Source: CAZYTO01 sp964650405 (GTDB lineage: Bacteria > Acidobacteriota > Thermoanaerobaculia > Gp7-AA8). From it: 17,064 nt of DNA. The stretch's first letter is position 1; each line of letters begins with the position of its first letter. The DNA lies in contig CAZYTO010000109.1 in assembly GCA_964650405.1 (NCBI GenBank), positions 1-17,064 of the forward strand. The letters run 5' to 3'. Shown here piece by piece: positions 7,209 through 16,405 of this stretch. A program made the position numbers and the translations under genes. The notes beneath the pieces were generated by a model that was not told the DNA's origin, made no database searches, and saw nothing but the letters and a program-made list of their open reading frames with translations.

Positions 7209-7219
7209 GCGAAGCAGCG
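7185..7219 (+). repeat. GCGA octamer units overlapping a gene's 3' end
   Basis: Units in strict 8-bp phase are GCGAATAC, GCGTATGC, GCGAGTAA, GCGAAGCA and GCGACC. The TAA inside GCGAGTAA (7206-7208) is the stop codon of the upstream gene. Confidence 0.75.
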
Positions 7220-7352
7220 ACCCTGGACGCTCACAGCCTATTGCGACAAGACGGACCAAATCTCGTCCGCGCGACGTGATGATATGCTCGCCGAGCCCGG
7301 CCGGCACGTCGCACCTCCGCCGCCGGCCTCACTCCGACTCAAAGGAGAGGCG

Positions 7353-10252
<2,900 letters not shown>

Positions 10253-10256
<4 letters not shown>

Positions 10257-11476
10257 GTACGGTCAACGACACGGCGCGCGCAGTTGCGCTCTCGCGGCGC
10301 GCGCGCGCCATGCCGGCCTCGCCGATCCGCAAGCTCGCACCGCTGGCGGACGCGGCGAAGGCGCGCGGCACCCGCGTCTATCACCTCAACATCGGCCAGC
10401 CCGACATCGAGACGCCGGCCCCGATCCGCGACCGGCTGCATGAGCTCGACGACCGCGTGCTGGAGTACTCGCCGTCACCCGGCACGCCGGAGCTCCTTCG
10501 CTCCCTGCGCCGCTACTACGAGCGCCGCGTCGGCGTAACGCTGGCCGAGGGGCAGATCCTGGCCACGACGGGCGGCAGCGAAGCGATTCTCTTCGCGCTG
10601 CTGGCCTGCGCGAACGACGGCGACGACGTGCTCGTCCCGGAGCCGTTCTATGCGAACTACCGCGCCTTCAGCACCATGGCAGGCGTGGAGCTGCGGGGCG
10701 TGCTCACCCGCGGCCGCGACGGCTTCCACCTGCCGCCGCGCGCGACGTGGGAGGGGGCGCTGACCCCGCGCACGCGCGCCGTGATGCTCTGCAATCCGAA
10801 CAATCCGACCGGCACGGTCTACCACCGCGAGGAGCTGGAGAGCGTGGTGTCGTTCTGCCGCGAGCACGGGCTCTTTCTCATCAGCGACGAGGTCTATCGC
10901 GAGTTCGTCTACGACGGGCGGCAGGCCATCAGCGGATTGGAGCTCGCCGGCGCCGAGGATCTGGTCATCGTCGTGGACAGCCTCTCCAAGCGGTACAGCG
11001 CCTGCGGCATCCGCCTCGGTGCGCTGGTGACGCGCAACGCCGAGGTGTACGACGCCTGCCTTCGGATGGCGCAGGGACGGCTCTCGCCCCCAGGCATCGC
11101 ACAGTTCATCGCCGTCGGCGCCGACAACCTCGGTGACGACTATCTGGACGGCGTCGTCGCCGAATACCGGCGCCGCCGCGACGTGCTGTTCGAAGGACTG
11201 ACCTCGATCCCCGGCGTCTTCCTCCGGAAACCGGAAGGGGCGTTCTACTGCGTGGCCCGGCTCCCAGTCGATGACGCCGAGGCCTTCGCGGAGTGGCTCC
11301 TGCGCGACTTCTCGCATGACGGCGGCACGGTCATGCTCGCGCCGGCCGCCGGCTTCTACGATGCCCCGCTCGGCCGCAACGAAGTCCGCCTCGCGTACGT
11401 GCTGAACGAAGTGGATCTGCGGAAGGCGATTGAGGTGCTGCGGGCGGCGTTAGAAATTTATCCTGAGCGCGGGTGA
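10253..11476 (+). CDS. Class I/II PLP-dependent aminotransferase (aspartate-aminotransferase type)
   Basis: The protein has 407 aa. The fold-type I signatures are complete: N181PNNPTG187, D212 and Y215 in ISDEVYREF for the pyridine ring, Schiff-base K246 in SLSKRYSACG, and R379 (NEVRLAYV) for the substrate carboxylate. The N-terminal VYHLNIGQPDIETP also fits class I-gamma enzymes. It transfers amino groups between an amino acid and a 2-oxo acid; the substrate cannot be fixed from sequence. The start is the TTG at 10253, whose last two bases are shared with the aconitase TGA. AAGGAAAGG at 10239-10247 supports it, although the next Met is not until 10310. The 4-bp overlap implies translational coupling with acnA, a sensible link of TCA intermediates to amino acids. 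Confidence 0.93.
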
Positions 11477-11528
11477 ACGGGCGGGCGGGAGCGAAGGATC
11501 TGGTGGCAATTGCGTTGAATGCCGTTCA
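11474..11528. terminator. Inverted repeat spanning the stop codons of convergent genes
   Basis: TGAACGGGC at 11474-11482 begins with the aminotransferase stop. GCCGTTCA at 11521-11528 contains, on the minus strand, the stop of the macro-domain gene. The arms pair over 7-8 bp with a loop of about 38 nt. This may be a shared bidirectional terminator, but there is no T run on either side, so it is weak. Confidence 0.3.
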
Positions 11529-12020
11529 GCCCCGCACGAGCTCCCGCTCGTATGCCGCGAGCACGTCCTCGCCGAAACAGGCGAAGACGATCTGTTCAAA
11601 ACGTTCGCCTTCCGCCGACACTTCGCGCACGGCGATCTCCGCAGCCGCGCCGATCGGATAGCCGTAGATGCCGCAACTGATGGCGGGGAAGGCGATGGTC
11701 CGGACGCCGTGCTCGAGGGCGAGGGCGAGGCTGCGCCGGTAACACGATGCCAGGAGCTCCGGCTCGCCATTCGTTCCGCCGCGCCAGACCGGGCCGACCG
11801 TGTGGATGACGTACCTGGCCGGCAACCGGTACCCGCGGGTGATCTTCGCGTCGCCCGTCTTGCAGCCGCCGAGCAGACGGCATTCGGCGACCAGCTCCGG
11901 GCCGGCCGCGCGGTGGATCGCGCCGTCCACTCCTCCTCCGCCGAGGAGCGATGAATTCGCCGCGTTCACGATCGCATCGACCGTGAGCTTCGTGATGTCA
12001 GCCTTCCGAGCGACGAGCAT
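11526..12020 (-). CDS. Macro-domain protein (MacroD/YmdB-like ADP-ribose or O-acetyl-ADP-ribose hydrolase)
   Basis: The protein has 164 aa and is a single macro domain. DITKLTVDAIVNAANSSLLGGGGVDGAIHRAAG holds the Asn-rich motif and the Gly-rich loop with the GGGVDGAIH core of MacroD-type enzymes. GDAKITRGYRLPARYVIHTVGP and AFPAISCGIYGYP complete the ADP-ribose pocket. Family members remove ADP-ribose from acidic side chains or hydrolyse O-acetyl-ADP-ribose. The start is the ATG at 12020 (MLVARKADITK). The frame is open to 12104, but that extension (VPRTECSPLGTRHSAPGTRHF) is a translation of the GTGCCGA heptamer repeat and is not part of the protein. No ribosome-binding site is visible. It lies downstream of the EVE gene on the same strand. 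Confidence 0.92.
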   Translation of the reverse strand: MLVARKADITKLTVDAIVNAANSSLLGGGGVDGAIHRAAGPELVAECRLLGGCKTGDAKITRGYRLPARYVIHTVGPVWRGGTNGEPELLASCYRRSLALALEHGVRTIAFPAISCGIYGYPIGAAAEIAVREVSAEGERFEQIVFACFGEDVLAAYERELVRG

Positions 12021-12026
12021 GAGAAA

Positions 12027-12100
12027 GTGCCGGGTGCCGGGTGCCGAGTGCCGAGTGCCGAGGGGGCTACACTCGGTCCTCGGCACTCGGCACTCGGCAC
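12027..12100. repeat. GTGCCGA heptamer repeat forming a perfect 22-bp hairpin
   Basis: GTGCCGG occurs twice (12027-12040), followed by GTGCCGA three times (12041-12061). After a 16-nt loop, TCGGCAC occurs three times (12080-12100). Positions 12041-12062 and 12079-12100 are exact reverse complements. The right arm touches the EVE stop codon (12101-12103). It could terminate or protect the EVE transcript, and it separates EVE from the macro-domain gene. It has no T tract. Confidence 0.92.
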
Positions 12101-12565
12101 TCATCGCTTTCTTCTCCCCAGCTTCACGACGATGTCGAACTCCGCCTTCGTCACCGGTTGGATGGAGAGGCGGGAGCCTTTCTTCGTCACCACCATGTTC
12201 TCCAGCCCGGGCGTCTCCTTCAGCGTGTCGAGCGGCACGAGCTGTGGCAGCTTCTCGACGAAGCCGAGATCGACCGAGTACCAGATCGGATTGTCCGGGG
12301 TCGACTTCGGGTCGTAGTACGTGTGGCCCTTTTTCAGCGCGAACGGGTCGGGATAGGCTTCACGGACGATCTCCGCGACGCCCGTGACGCCCGACGGATC
12401 GGCGTTGGAAGCGTAGAAGAGCACCCGGTCGCCCCGCTTCATCTCGTCGCGCATGAAGTTCCGCGCCTGGTAGTTGCGAACCCCTTCCCAGCTCGTCTTC
12501 CCGTCACGGGCAAGCTGGTCAATCGTGTATGCCGCCGGCTCGACCTTCATCAACCAGTACTTCAT
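12101..12565 (-). CDS. EVE-domain protein (thymocyte nuclear protein 1 / PUA-like family)
   Basis: The protein has 154 aa with one EVE domain over its full length. It starts MKYWLMKVEP, continues with TSWEGVRNYQARNFMRDEMKRGDRVLFYAS, GVTGVAEIVREAYPDP, PIWYSVDLGFVEKL and ends LENMVVTKKGSRLSIQPVTKAEFDIVV. This is the standard order of the family (PF01878). EVE domains have a PUA-like fold and bind modified nucleotides in DNA or RNA. In bacteria they occur alone or fused to restriction or toxin domains; a solo protein's partner cannot be read from sequence. The start is taken as the ATG at 12565, three codons inside the longest frame, since the family begins MxYWL. A -10-like TAGACT lies 8 nt upstream, so the transcript may be leaderless. 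Confidence 0.93.
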   Translation of the reverse strand: MKYWLMKVEPAAYTIDQLARDGKTSWEGVRNYQARNFMRDEMKRGDRVLFYASNADPSGVTGVAEIVREAYPDPFALKKGHTYYDPKSTPDNPIWYSVDLGFVEKLPQLVPLDTLKETPGLENMVVTKKGSRLSIQPVTKAEFDIVVKLGRRKR

Positions 12566-12573
12566 GGAGACCA

Positions 12574-12579
12574 AGTCTA
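12574..12579 (-). promoter_or_regulatory. Putative -10 element of the EVE gene
   Basis: The minus strand reads GATAGACT, then eight bases, then the ATG. It fits TAnnnT with no room for a leader or ribosome-binding site. The GCAGARG heptamers lie where a -35 would be. Confidence 0.35.
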
Positions 12580-12586
12580 TCTGAGA

Positions 12587-12620
12587 GCAGAAGGCAGAGG
12601 GCAGAGGGCAGAAGGCAGAA
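12587..12620 (+). repeat. GCAGARG heptamer repeat
   Basis: In 7-bp phase the units are GCAGAAG, GCAGAGG, GCAGAGG, GCAGAAG and GCAGAA. It is a heptamer family distinct from GTGCCGA and has only one orientation here, so no hairpin. Confidence 0.85.
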
Positions 12621-12639
12621 ATGCTATGCGCAGGGTTTA

Positions 12640-12681
12640 GCGAACAGGCGACCGGCGAACAGCGACCAGCGATCGGCGAAC
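12640..12681 (+). repeat. GCGA repeat, mostly heptamer form
   Basis: The units are GCGAACAG, GCGACCG, GCGAACA, GCGACCA, GCGATCG and GCGAACT. The last unit touches the stop codon of the small membrane protein gene (12682-12684 on the minus strand). Confidence 0.75.
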
Positions 12682-12990
12682 TCAGGAGAGGACGTTCGGG
12701 TCGGCGATCCGCGGCTCGGCGGGGATCTCGAGAGGTCCTTCCTTGAGATCCTCGCGGATGATGAGGTCCAGGAACATCTCCCGGACGCCCTCCCGTCCGC
12801 GCTTGGCGAAGGCGCGCGCCACCTGTGCCGGCCGCAGCTTGATGCCCGTCATCGCCTCCAGGTACTGGCAGAACACCACCGCCCGCGAGCGGAACGAGAC
12901 GATGAGGATGAGCAGGAGAATGATGGCGAATGCCAGCGGCATCGCAGTGGCGAGGGAGTTCACACGGAAGGCGGCGAGCAGATCACCCAT
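12682..12990 (-). CDS. Small membrane-anchored conserved-looking hypothetical protein
   Basis: The protein has 102 aa. Residues about 16-33 (MPLAFAIILLLILIVSF) form one membrane helix, followed by a cytosolic-looking part with RSRAVVFCQYLEAMTGIKLRPAQVARAFAKRGREGVREMFLDLIIREDLKEG. I do not recognise a named family. The regular helices, charged residues and a tight -10 element argue for a real gene rather than a shadow. The start ATG at 12990 has the promoter-like GTGCTACCAT 18 nt upstream. It is divergent from the six-helix membrane protein gene at 13126, about 135 bp away, and shares an intergenic region with it. Confidence 0.75.
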   Translation of the reverse strand: MGDLLAAFRVNSLATAMPLAFAIILLLILIVSFRSRAVVFCQYLEAMTGIKLRPAQVARAFAKRGREGVREMFLDLIIREDLKEGPLEIPAEPRIADPNVLS

Positions 12991-13008
12991 GACTTCGAAC
13001 CCGGCGCG

Positions 13009-13014
13009 ATGGTA
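13009..13014 (-). promoter_or_regulatory. Putative extended -10 promoter of the small membrane protein
   Basis: The minus strand reads GTGCTACCAT, matching TGn-TAnnnT and the GCTAnnnT pattern. The start codon is 18 nt after its last base, implying a leader of about 10 nt. Confidence 0.4.
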
Positions 13015-13107
13015 GCACGAGGTAACGACATGACGGCCCCAGCCACTCGCCCTTCAGCACCCAGACTGCGAACACCCTCCAAGCGACAGTGCACGGGCTC
13101 TCGCAGC

Positions 13108-13115
13108 GCTACAAT
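13108..13115 (+). promoter_or_regulatory. Putative -10 promoter of the six-helix membrane protein
   Basis: GCTACAAT contains a near-consensus TACAAT (13110-13115). Only 10 nt separate it from the ATG at 13126, so transcription would begin within a few bases of the start codon. No ribosome-binding site is visible. Confidence 0.5.
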
Positions 13116-13125
13116 AGACAACGCC

Positions 13126-13875
13126 ATGCCGAAGCCCCTCTTCTACGTCGGTATCGCGTTCTGCCTCTTCATCGCCCTCACCTCGGCGGCGGCGTTGATG
13201 CAGCAGGCCAGTGGCGCACCTTTCGCCTTCGTGGCCATTCACGGGACGACGCTTCTCCTGAACCCCTCGGCGGCGTGGGCCATCGTCGTGGCGCTGCTGG
13301 CGGGCGTGGGCGCGGCGGCCATTCTCGTGCGCATGGCCACGCTCCTCGCGGCACGGCATCTCTTCGGCGCGTTCGCGGCGCTCGTCGCCGTCGGCGGCGC
13401 GGTGGTCTCCCTCTCGTGGGTCATGCTCCTTCAGGCGCGCATGCTGATGCTGGGCCGGGCCGGGATCGCCCTGCTGGACGGCCGCATGCAGCCGCTCGTC
13501 CAGACGCATTTCGCCGCGCTGCTGATGCTCGGCTACTTCCTCGCACTGAGCTTCCTGGCCCTGCGCCCGTACTTCCGCGTCCAGGCCAGCCGCGTGCTGT
13601 CGGTCCTGGTCGCCTTTCCGCTGCCCCTCTTCCTCCTGATCCTGGCCCAGGAGCTGACGCAGAGCGGGACGGCCATTGCCATGCCGGCCGCCACGCCCGC
13701 GTCGCTCGTCTTCGTCGGCGTCGTGGCCCTGCTCTTCCTCAGCATCGCCGTGCACAGCATCCGCCACCGGCACATGTTCCTCGAGACCACCAACCTGCGT
13801 GAGCTGCTCGACACCCGGATCGACCACGCAGGCCGTCCCGGCCGTCCCATCGGCGGCGTGGCCTTCGACTCCTAG
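13126..13875 (+). CDS. Hypothetical integral membrane protein, about six helices
   Basis: The protein has 249 aa. Hydrophobic segments lie at about residues 5-25, 50-69, 82-102, 128-147, 158-178 and 191-210. The C-terminal tail is polar (HSIRHRHMFLETTNLRELLDTRIDHAGRPGRP). I do not recognise a family or any catalytic motif. The start is the ATG at 13126 because it follows a good -10 element. The frame stays open far upstream to 12529, but that part is Arg/Gly/Ser-rich repeat and intergenic translation. The 3' end meets the convergent glycosidase gene across the paired dyads at 13881-13968. Confidence 0.8.
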   Translation: MPKPLFYVGIAFCLFIALTSAAALMQQASGAPFAFVAIHGTTLLLNPSAAWAIVVALLAGVGAAAILVRMATLLAARHLFGAFAALVAVGGAVVSLSWVMLLQARMLMLGRAGIALLDGRMQPLVQTHFAALLMLGYFLALSFLALRPYFRVQASRVLSVLVAFPLPLFLLILAQELTQSGTAIAMPAATPASLVFVGVVALLFLSIAVHSIRHRHMFLETTNLRELLDTRIDHAGRPGRPIGGVAFDS

Positions 13876-13880
13876 CGGAG

Positions 13881-13972
13881 GACGGACAATCCTGTCCGTC
13901 CCCCCGAGAGAACACTCCGAGGCCGGCATTCGTGTGGATTCACCGTTTGACGGACAGGATTGTCCGTCCCCC
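13881..13972. repeat. Two copies of a GACGGACA-N4-TGTCCGTC dyad between convergent genes
   Basis: Copy 1 is at 13881-13900 with loop ATCC, copy 2 at 13949-13968 with loop GGAT. The 8-bp arms are identical, and the loops are reverse complements of each other, so the two copies are inverted relative to one another. Both are followed on the plus strand by a C run (six and four C). Each copy can fold on its own, or the two can pair over 20 bp. They lie between the ends of two convergent genes, so a bidirectional terminator or a REP/BIME-type element is plausible. Confidence 0.88.
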
Positions 13973-13986
13973 ACGATGATTGCCGC

Positions 13987-14778
13987 TCAGCGCGAGACGC
14001 CGAGGACGTTCGGCAGGGGCCACTGCTCGTGGTTCGAATCGTCCTGCAGGAAGCCGGTTTCGTAGCTGCCGCAGAGGTCGAGGTTGACGGTCGCTGTGTG
14101 GATGGAGAGGCTGGCCTCCGGGCCGCCTTCCACGTGCATGGCGCGGGTGACGTCGAGCGGAAGGCCGAGGACGAGCGCGTTGAAGTCGCGCATCGTGTGG
14201 GGCGTGCGCGAGAAGAGAAAGAGCAGCCGGCCGTGCGAGTCGACGGCGATGGCTGCCTCGCTCCACCGTTTCGGGCTCGCAGCCCAGACGTTCCGGCGCT
14301 CCCCGGCGATGAGCCGCAGGTTCTGCACGACGAGGTCGTATTCGCCCAGATCGCCGGTCGCGTTGTTCTGATCGAGATCGCGCCAGACCAGCGGCGGCTT
14401 CGCGGCGTCTTTCGGATGGAGCGCCAGTACGGAGCGGTAGGCGTTCCAGCGCCGGTTGTTGATGTGCTGCGCGTTGCGGAGATAACCGACGTTCGAGCGC
14501 GCGTCGTTCTGGAACATGCCGAGGTTGATGGCCACGGAGAGACCGCCGGTGCGGCACCACTCGCCGGCGGTGCGCGGCGCCCCTGTCTCCGACGCCAGCG
14601 CTGCACGCAGATGTGCCTGTGCCGGATCGATGCGCACGACATAGAGAGGGTCATGAGCGCCGAAGACCGCCAGCTCGACGCCGGGCTGCAAAGGCTGCCA
14701 TTGCACCTGCTCGGCGGGTGTGGCCGGCAACAGCAGCAGGGCGGCGAGCGAGGCCAGCGTGGTATTTCGCATGGGCAT
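13987..14778 (-). CDS. Phosphodiester glycosidase family protein (NAGPA-like), probably exported
   Basis: The protein has 263 aa from the ATG at 14778; a second ATG at 14772 is also possible. Residues about 3-20 look like a signal peptide (LASLAALLLLPATPA, cut before EQVQW). The body matches the NAGPA/phosphodiester-glycosidase domain (PF09992): PGVELAVFG, YVVRIDPAQAHLRAAL, the core SVAINLGMFQNDARSNVGYLR, AIAVDSHGRLLFLFSR, and the GG motif in HVEGGPEASLSIHT. The domain in mammals cleaves GlcNAc-1-phosphodiesters. Bacterial members are thought to act on phosphodiester-linked sugars in envelope glycans, but most are untested. No ribosome-binding site is obvious. A hairpin repeat separates it from the upstream SPFH gene on the same strand. 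Confidence 0.85.
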   Translation of the reverse strand: MPMRNTTLASLAALLLLPATPAEQVQWQPLQPGVELAVFGAHDPLYVVRIDPAQAHLRAALASETGAPRTAGEWCRTGGLSVAINLGMFQNDARSNVGYLRNAQHINNRRWNAYRSVLALHPKDAAKPPLVWRDLDQNNATGDLGEYDLVVQNLRLIAGERRNVWAASPKRWSEAAIAVDSHGRLLFLFSRTPHTMRDFNALVLGLPLDVTRAMHVEGGPEASLSIHTATVNLDLCGSYETGFLQDDSNHEQWPLPNVLGVSR

Positions 14779-14792
14779 GGTCAACGATTGTT

Positions 14793-14876
14793 GGGGGTAC
14801 GGGTCACGCGGAGGCGCGGAGGTCACGGAGGCTCAAAACTCCGCAGTTCTCCGCGTCTCCGCGTGACCGTATCCCC
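14793..14876. repeat. Long imperfect inverted repeat (GTCACGCGGAG family)
   Basis: The left arm 14793-14821 and right arm 14849-14876 pair over about 28 bp with few mismatches. Both contain GGTCACGCGGAG, read on opposite strands, with a loop of about 27 nt. It lies between the SPFH and glycosidase genes and is unrelated in sequence to the other hairpins in the window. Confidence 0.85.
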
Positions 14877-14941
14877 GTCGTCAATCTCAAACCTTAAGTG
14901 CAGCGCCGAGCGCAGCGAAAAGGCTCGTCAGGACGGCTGCT

Positions 14942-16084
14942 TCACTTCGGTGGCGGAGGCGGCGGGGGCGGCGGTGCCGCGTTGCCGCCGAGCTCCGCGA
15001 AGCTGCTCACCGGTGCCCACCCGGCACAACCCGGCCGCCAGGCCTGCGCGTCGGGCGAGACCTGGCCGCTGGCGACCATGCCCCGCAGCGCGTCATCCGT
15101 GTACGGACCGTACGTCTTGCCGTCGATGGCCAGCGACCAGCGGGCGGCGCTGCCGGCAGCGGGCGGAGGCGGGGGAGCCGCCGACGAGGGCGGGGGCGGT
15201 GCGGCCGGCTGGCCGGCGCTGAAGGCACTGCCCATGGCCTGACCCATCGCCACACCGGCTCCGAGGCCGACTCCGGCCCCGGCGATGCCTCCGGGATTCG
15301 CGGCGGCGATGGGGATGGCATCCGCGGCCTGCATCTGCGTGTACTGTCCCATGCGGTCGCCGAGGATGCCGAGCTTGGAGCGCTGGTCGAGCGCCTTTTC
15401 GACCTCCTCGGGCAGGGAGATGTTCTCGACGTAGAACTTCGACAGCTCCAGGCCGTACGAGGCGAACTCGGGACCGATGGTGTTGATGGCCGACTTCGCG
15501 ATCTCGTCGTAGTTCGCGGCCAGGTCGAGGGCGGCGATGTTGGCCGAGGCGATGGCGTCCGTGAGGCGCGAGAGGATCGTCGAGCGGAGCTGGCCGAGGA
15601 TGTCCGAGGTCGACGTCAGCGACTGCGTGCCGACGATGGCCTTGAAGAACGCCTTCGGGTCGGTGATCCGCGTGGCATACGTCCCGAAGGCGCGGATGCG
15701 GATGGCCCCGAAGTCCTTGTCCCGCATCATCACCGGGTTCGCCGTCCCCCACTTCAGGTCGGTGAAGAGCCGCGTGTTGAAGAAGTAGACCTCCGCCTTA
15801 AACGGCGACTGGAAGCCGTACTTCCAGCCGCGGAGCACCGAGAGGATCGGCATGTTCTGCGTCTGCAGGGTGTACGTCCCGGGCGTGAAGAGATCAGCGG
15901 CCTGGCCCTCGTTCAGGAAGAGCGCGTTCTGGTTCTCGCGGACGACGAGCTGCGCGCCCATCTTGATTTCCTGGTTGAAGACGGGGAAGCGGTAGACCAT
16001 CGTGTCGGCCGAATCGTCGAGCCAGTTGATGATCTCGATCCACTGGTGGTGCGCTTCGTTTTTCAGATTGTCGAAGAAACCCAC
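14942..16084 (-). CDS. SPFH-domain protein (YdjI / 'virion core protein'-like) with C-terminal GYF_2 domain
   Basis: The protein has 380 aa from the GTG at 16084, chosen because GGAGG (complement at 16094-16098) lies 9 nt upstream and family members begin M-G-F/L-F. Residues about 1-240 form an SPFH (band 7) domain of the YdjI type (MVYRFPVFNQEIKMGAQLVVRENQNALFLNEG, FKAEVYFFNTRLFTDLKWGT, RAFGTYATRITDPKAFF). There is no membrane helix. A Gly/Ala then poly-Pro linker follows, and residues about 315-365 (WSLAIDGKTYGPYTDDALRGMV, ending in a WAPVSSF box) form a GYF_2 domain (PF14237). The tail is nine prolines and Lys. YdjI in Bacillus helps place PspA-type envelope-stress proteins at the membrane. 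A membrane scaffold role is inferred, with the GYF_2 domain as docking module in place of the zinc ribbon usual for this family. Confidence 0.9.
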   Translation of the reverse strand: MGFFDNLKNEAHHQWIEIINWLDDSADTMVYRFPVFNQEIKMGAQLVVRENQNALFLNEGQAADLFTPGTYTLQTQNMPILSVLRGWKYGFQSPFKAEVYFFNTRLFTDLKWGTANPVMMRDKDFGAIRIRAFGTYATRITDPKAFFKAIVGTQSLTSTSDILGQLRSTILSRLTDAIASANIAALDLAANYDEIAKSAINTIGPEFASYGLELSKFYVENISLPEEVEKALDQRSKLGILGDRMGQYTQMQAADAIPIAAANPGGIAGAGVGLGAGVAMGQAMGSAFSAGQPAAPPPPSSAAPPPPPAAGSAARWSLAIDGKTYGPYTDDALRGMVASGQVSPDAQAWRPGCAGWAPVSSFAELGGNAAPPPPPPPPPK

Positions 16085-16203
16085 GGTTTGTGCCCTCCAA
16101 AAGCACTGGCGCAAAAGAGCAAAAGGCCGGACGCTGCAAGAGTCCCTTGCGACCCTTCAGCCATCCAGCCTTTCAGCTTTCACATGTGCCATCTGTTGAT
16201 TCG

Positions 16204-16209
16204 AGTCTA
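16204..16209 (-). promoter_or_regulatory. Possible -10 element for the SPFH gene
   Basis: GTGTAGACT on the minus strand contains TAGACT, as at the EVE gene. It would give a leader of about 110 nt before the GTG at 16084. This is weak evidence, as no -35 is clear. Confidence 0.25.
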
Positions 16210-16295
16210 CACCCTCCGAAGTTGTGTCGCTTCTGTTACAGCCCCCCTTCCGGCAGCGGCTGTGGCAGGATGCGGGCCGTTGCGGAAAGTTGTTT

Positions 16296-16359
16296 GTGGT
16301 TAGTGGTTAGAAGGGGTCGCGTGGACTCCCGCCCTTCCTAAACACTGACCACTAACCAC
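16296..16359. repeat. GTGGTTAGTGGT inverted repeat upstream of the S46 peptidase
   Basis: GTGGTTAGTGGT at 16296-16307 pairs with ACCACTAACCAC at 16348-16359. An inner AAGGG (16311-16315) and CCCTT (16332-16336) extend the stem with a bulge. It is a further hairpin family built on a repeated GGTTAGT heptamer. It lies in the 321-bp divergent region between the SPFH and S46 genes, which otherwise holds no gene. Confidence 0.8.
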
Positions 16360-16405
16360 TTTGACCTTGAACAAACAATCGAACTCACGCGAAGGAGATG
16401 CTCCC

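Noticed and set aside
5133..7307. Long antisense open frame across the plsB-like gene and its neighbour
   Set aside because: Same shadow effect. It would span two genes with good family or domain evidence on the plus strand.
7284..7352. Upstream extension of the aconitase frame
   Set aside because: AAAGGAG sits right before the ATG at 7353, and the extra residues (Pro/Arg-rich) do not match aconitase N-termini.
12021..12104. N-terminal extension of the macro-domain protein
   Set aside because: These 28 codons are the GTGCCGA hairpin repeat in translation, and the macro domain begins right at the ATG at 12020.
12529..13125. Upstream extension of the six-helix membrane protein frame
   Set aside because: It crosses the EVE promoter, the repeats and the opposite-strand 102-aa gene and is not protein-like. 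A good -10 element lies just before the ATG at 13126.
14031..14040. GGTTCGAATC, resembling a tRNA T-loop
   Set aside because: It lies inside the phosphodiester glycosidase coding region (DDSNHEQW), and no acceptor or anticodon stems can be built around it.
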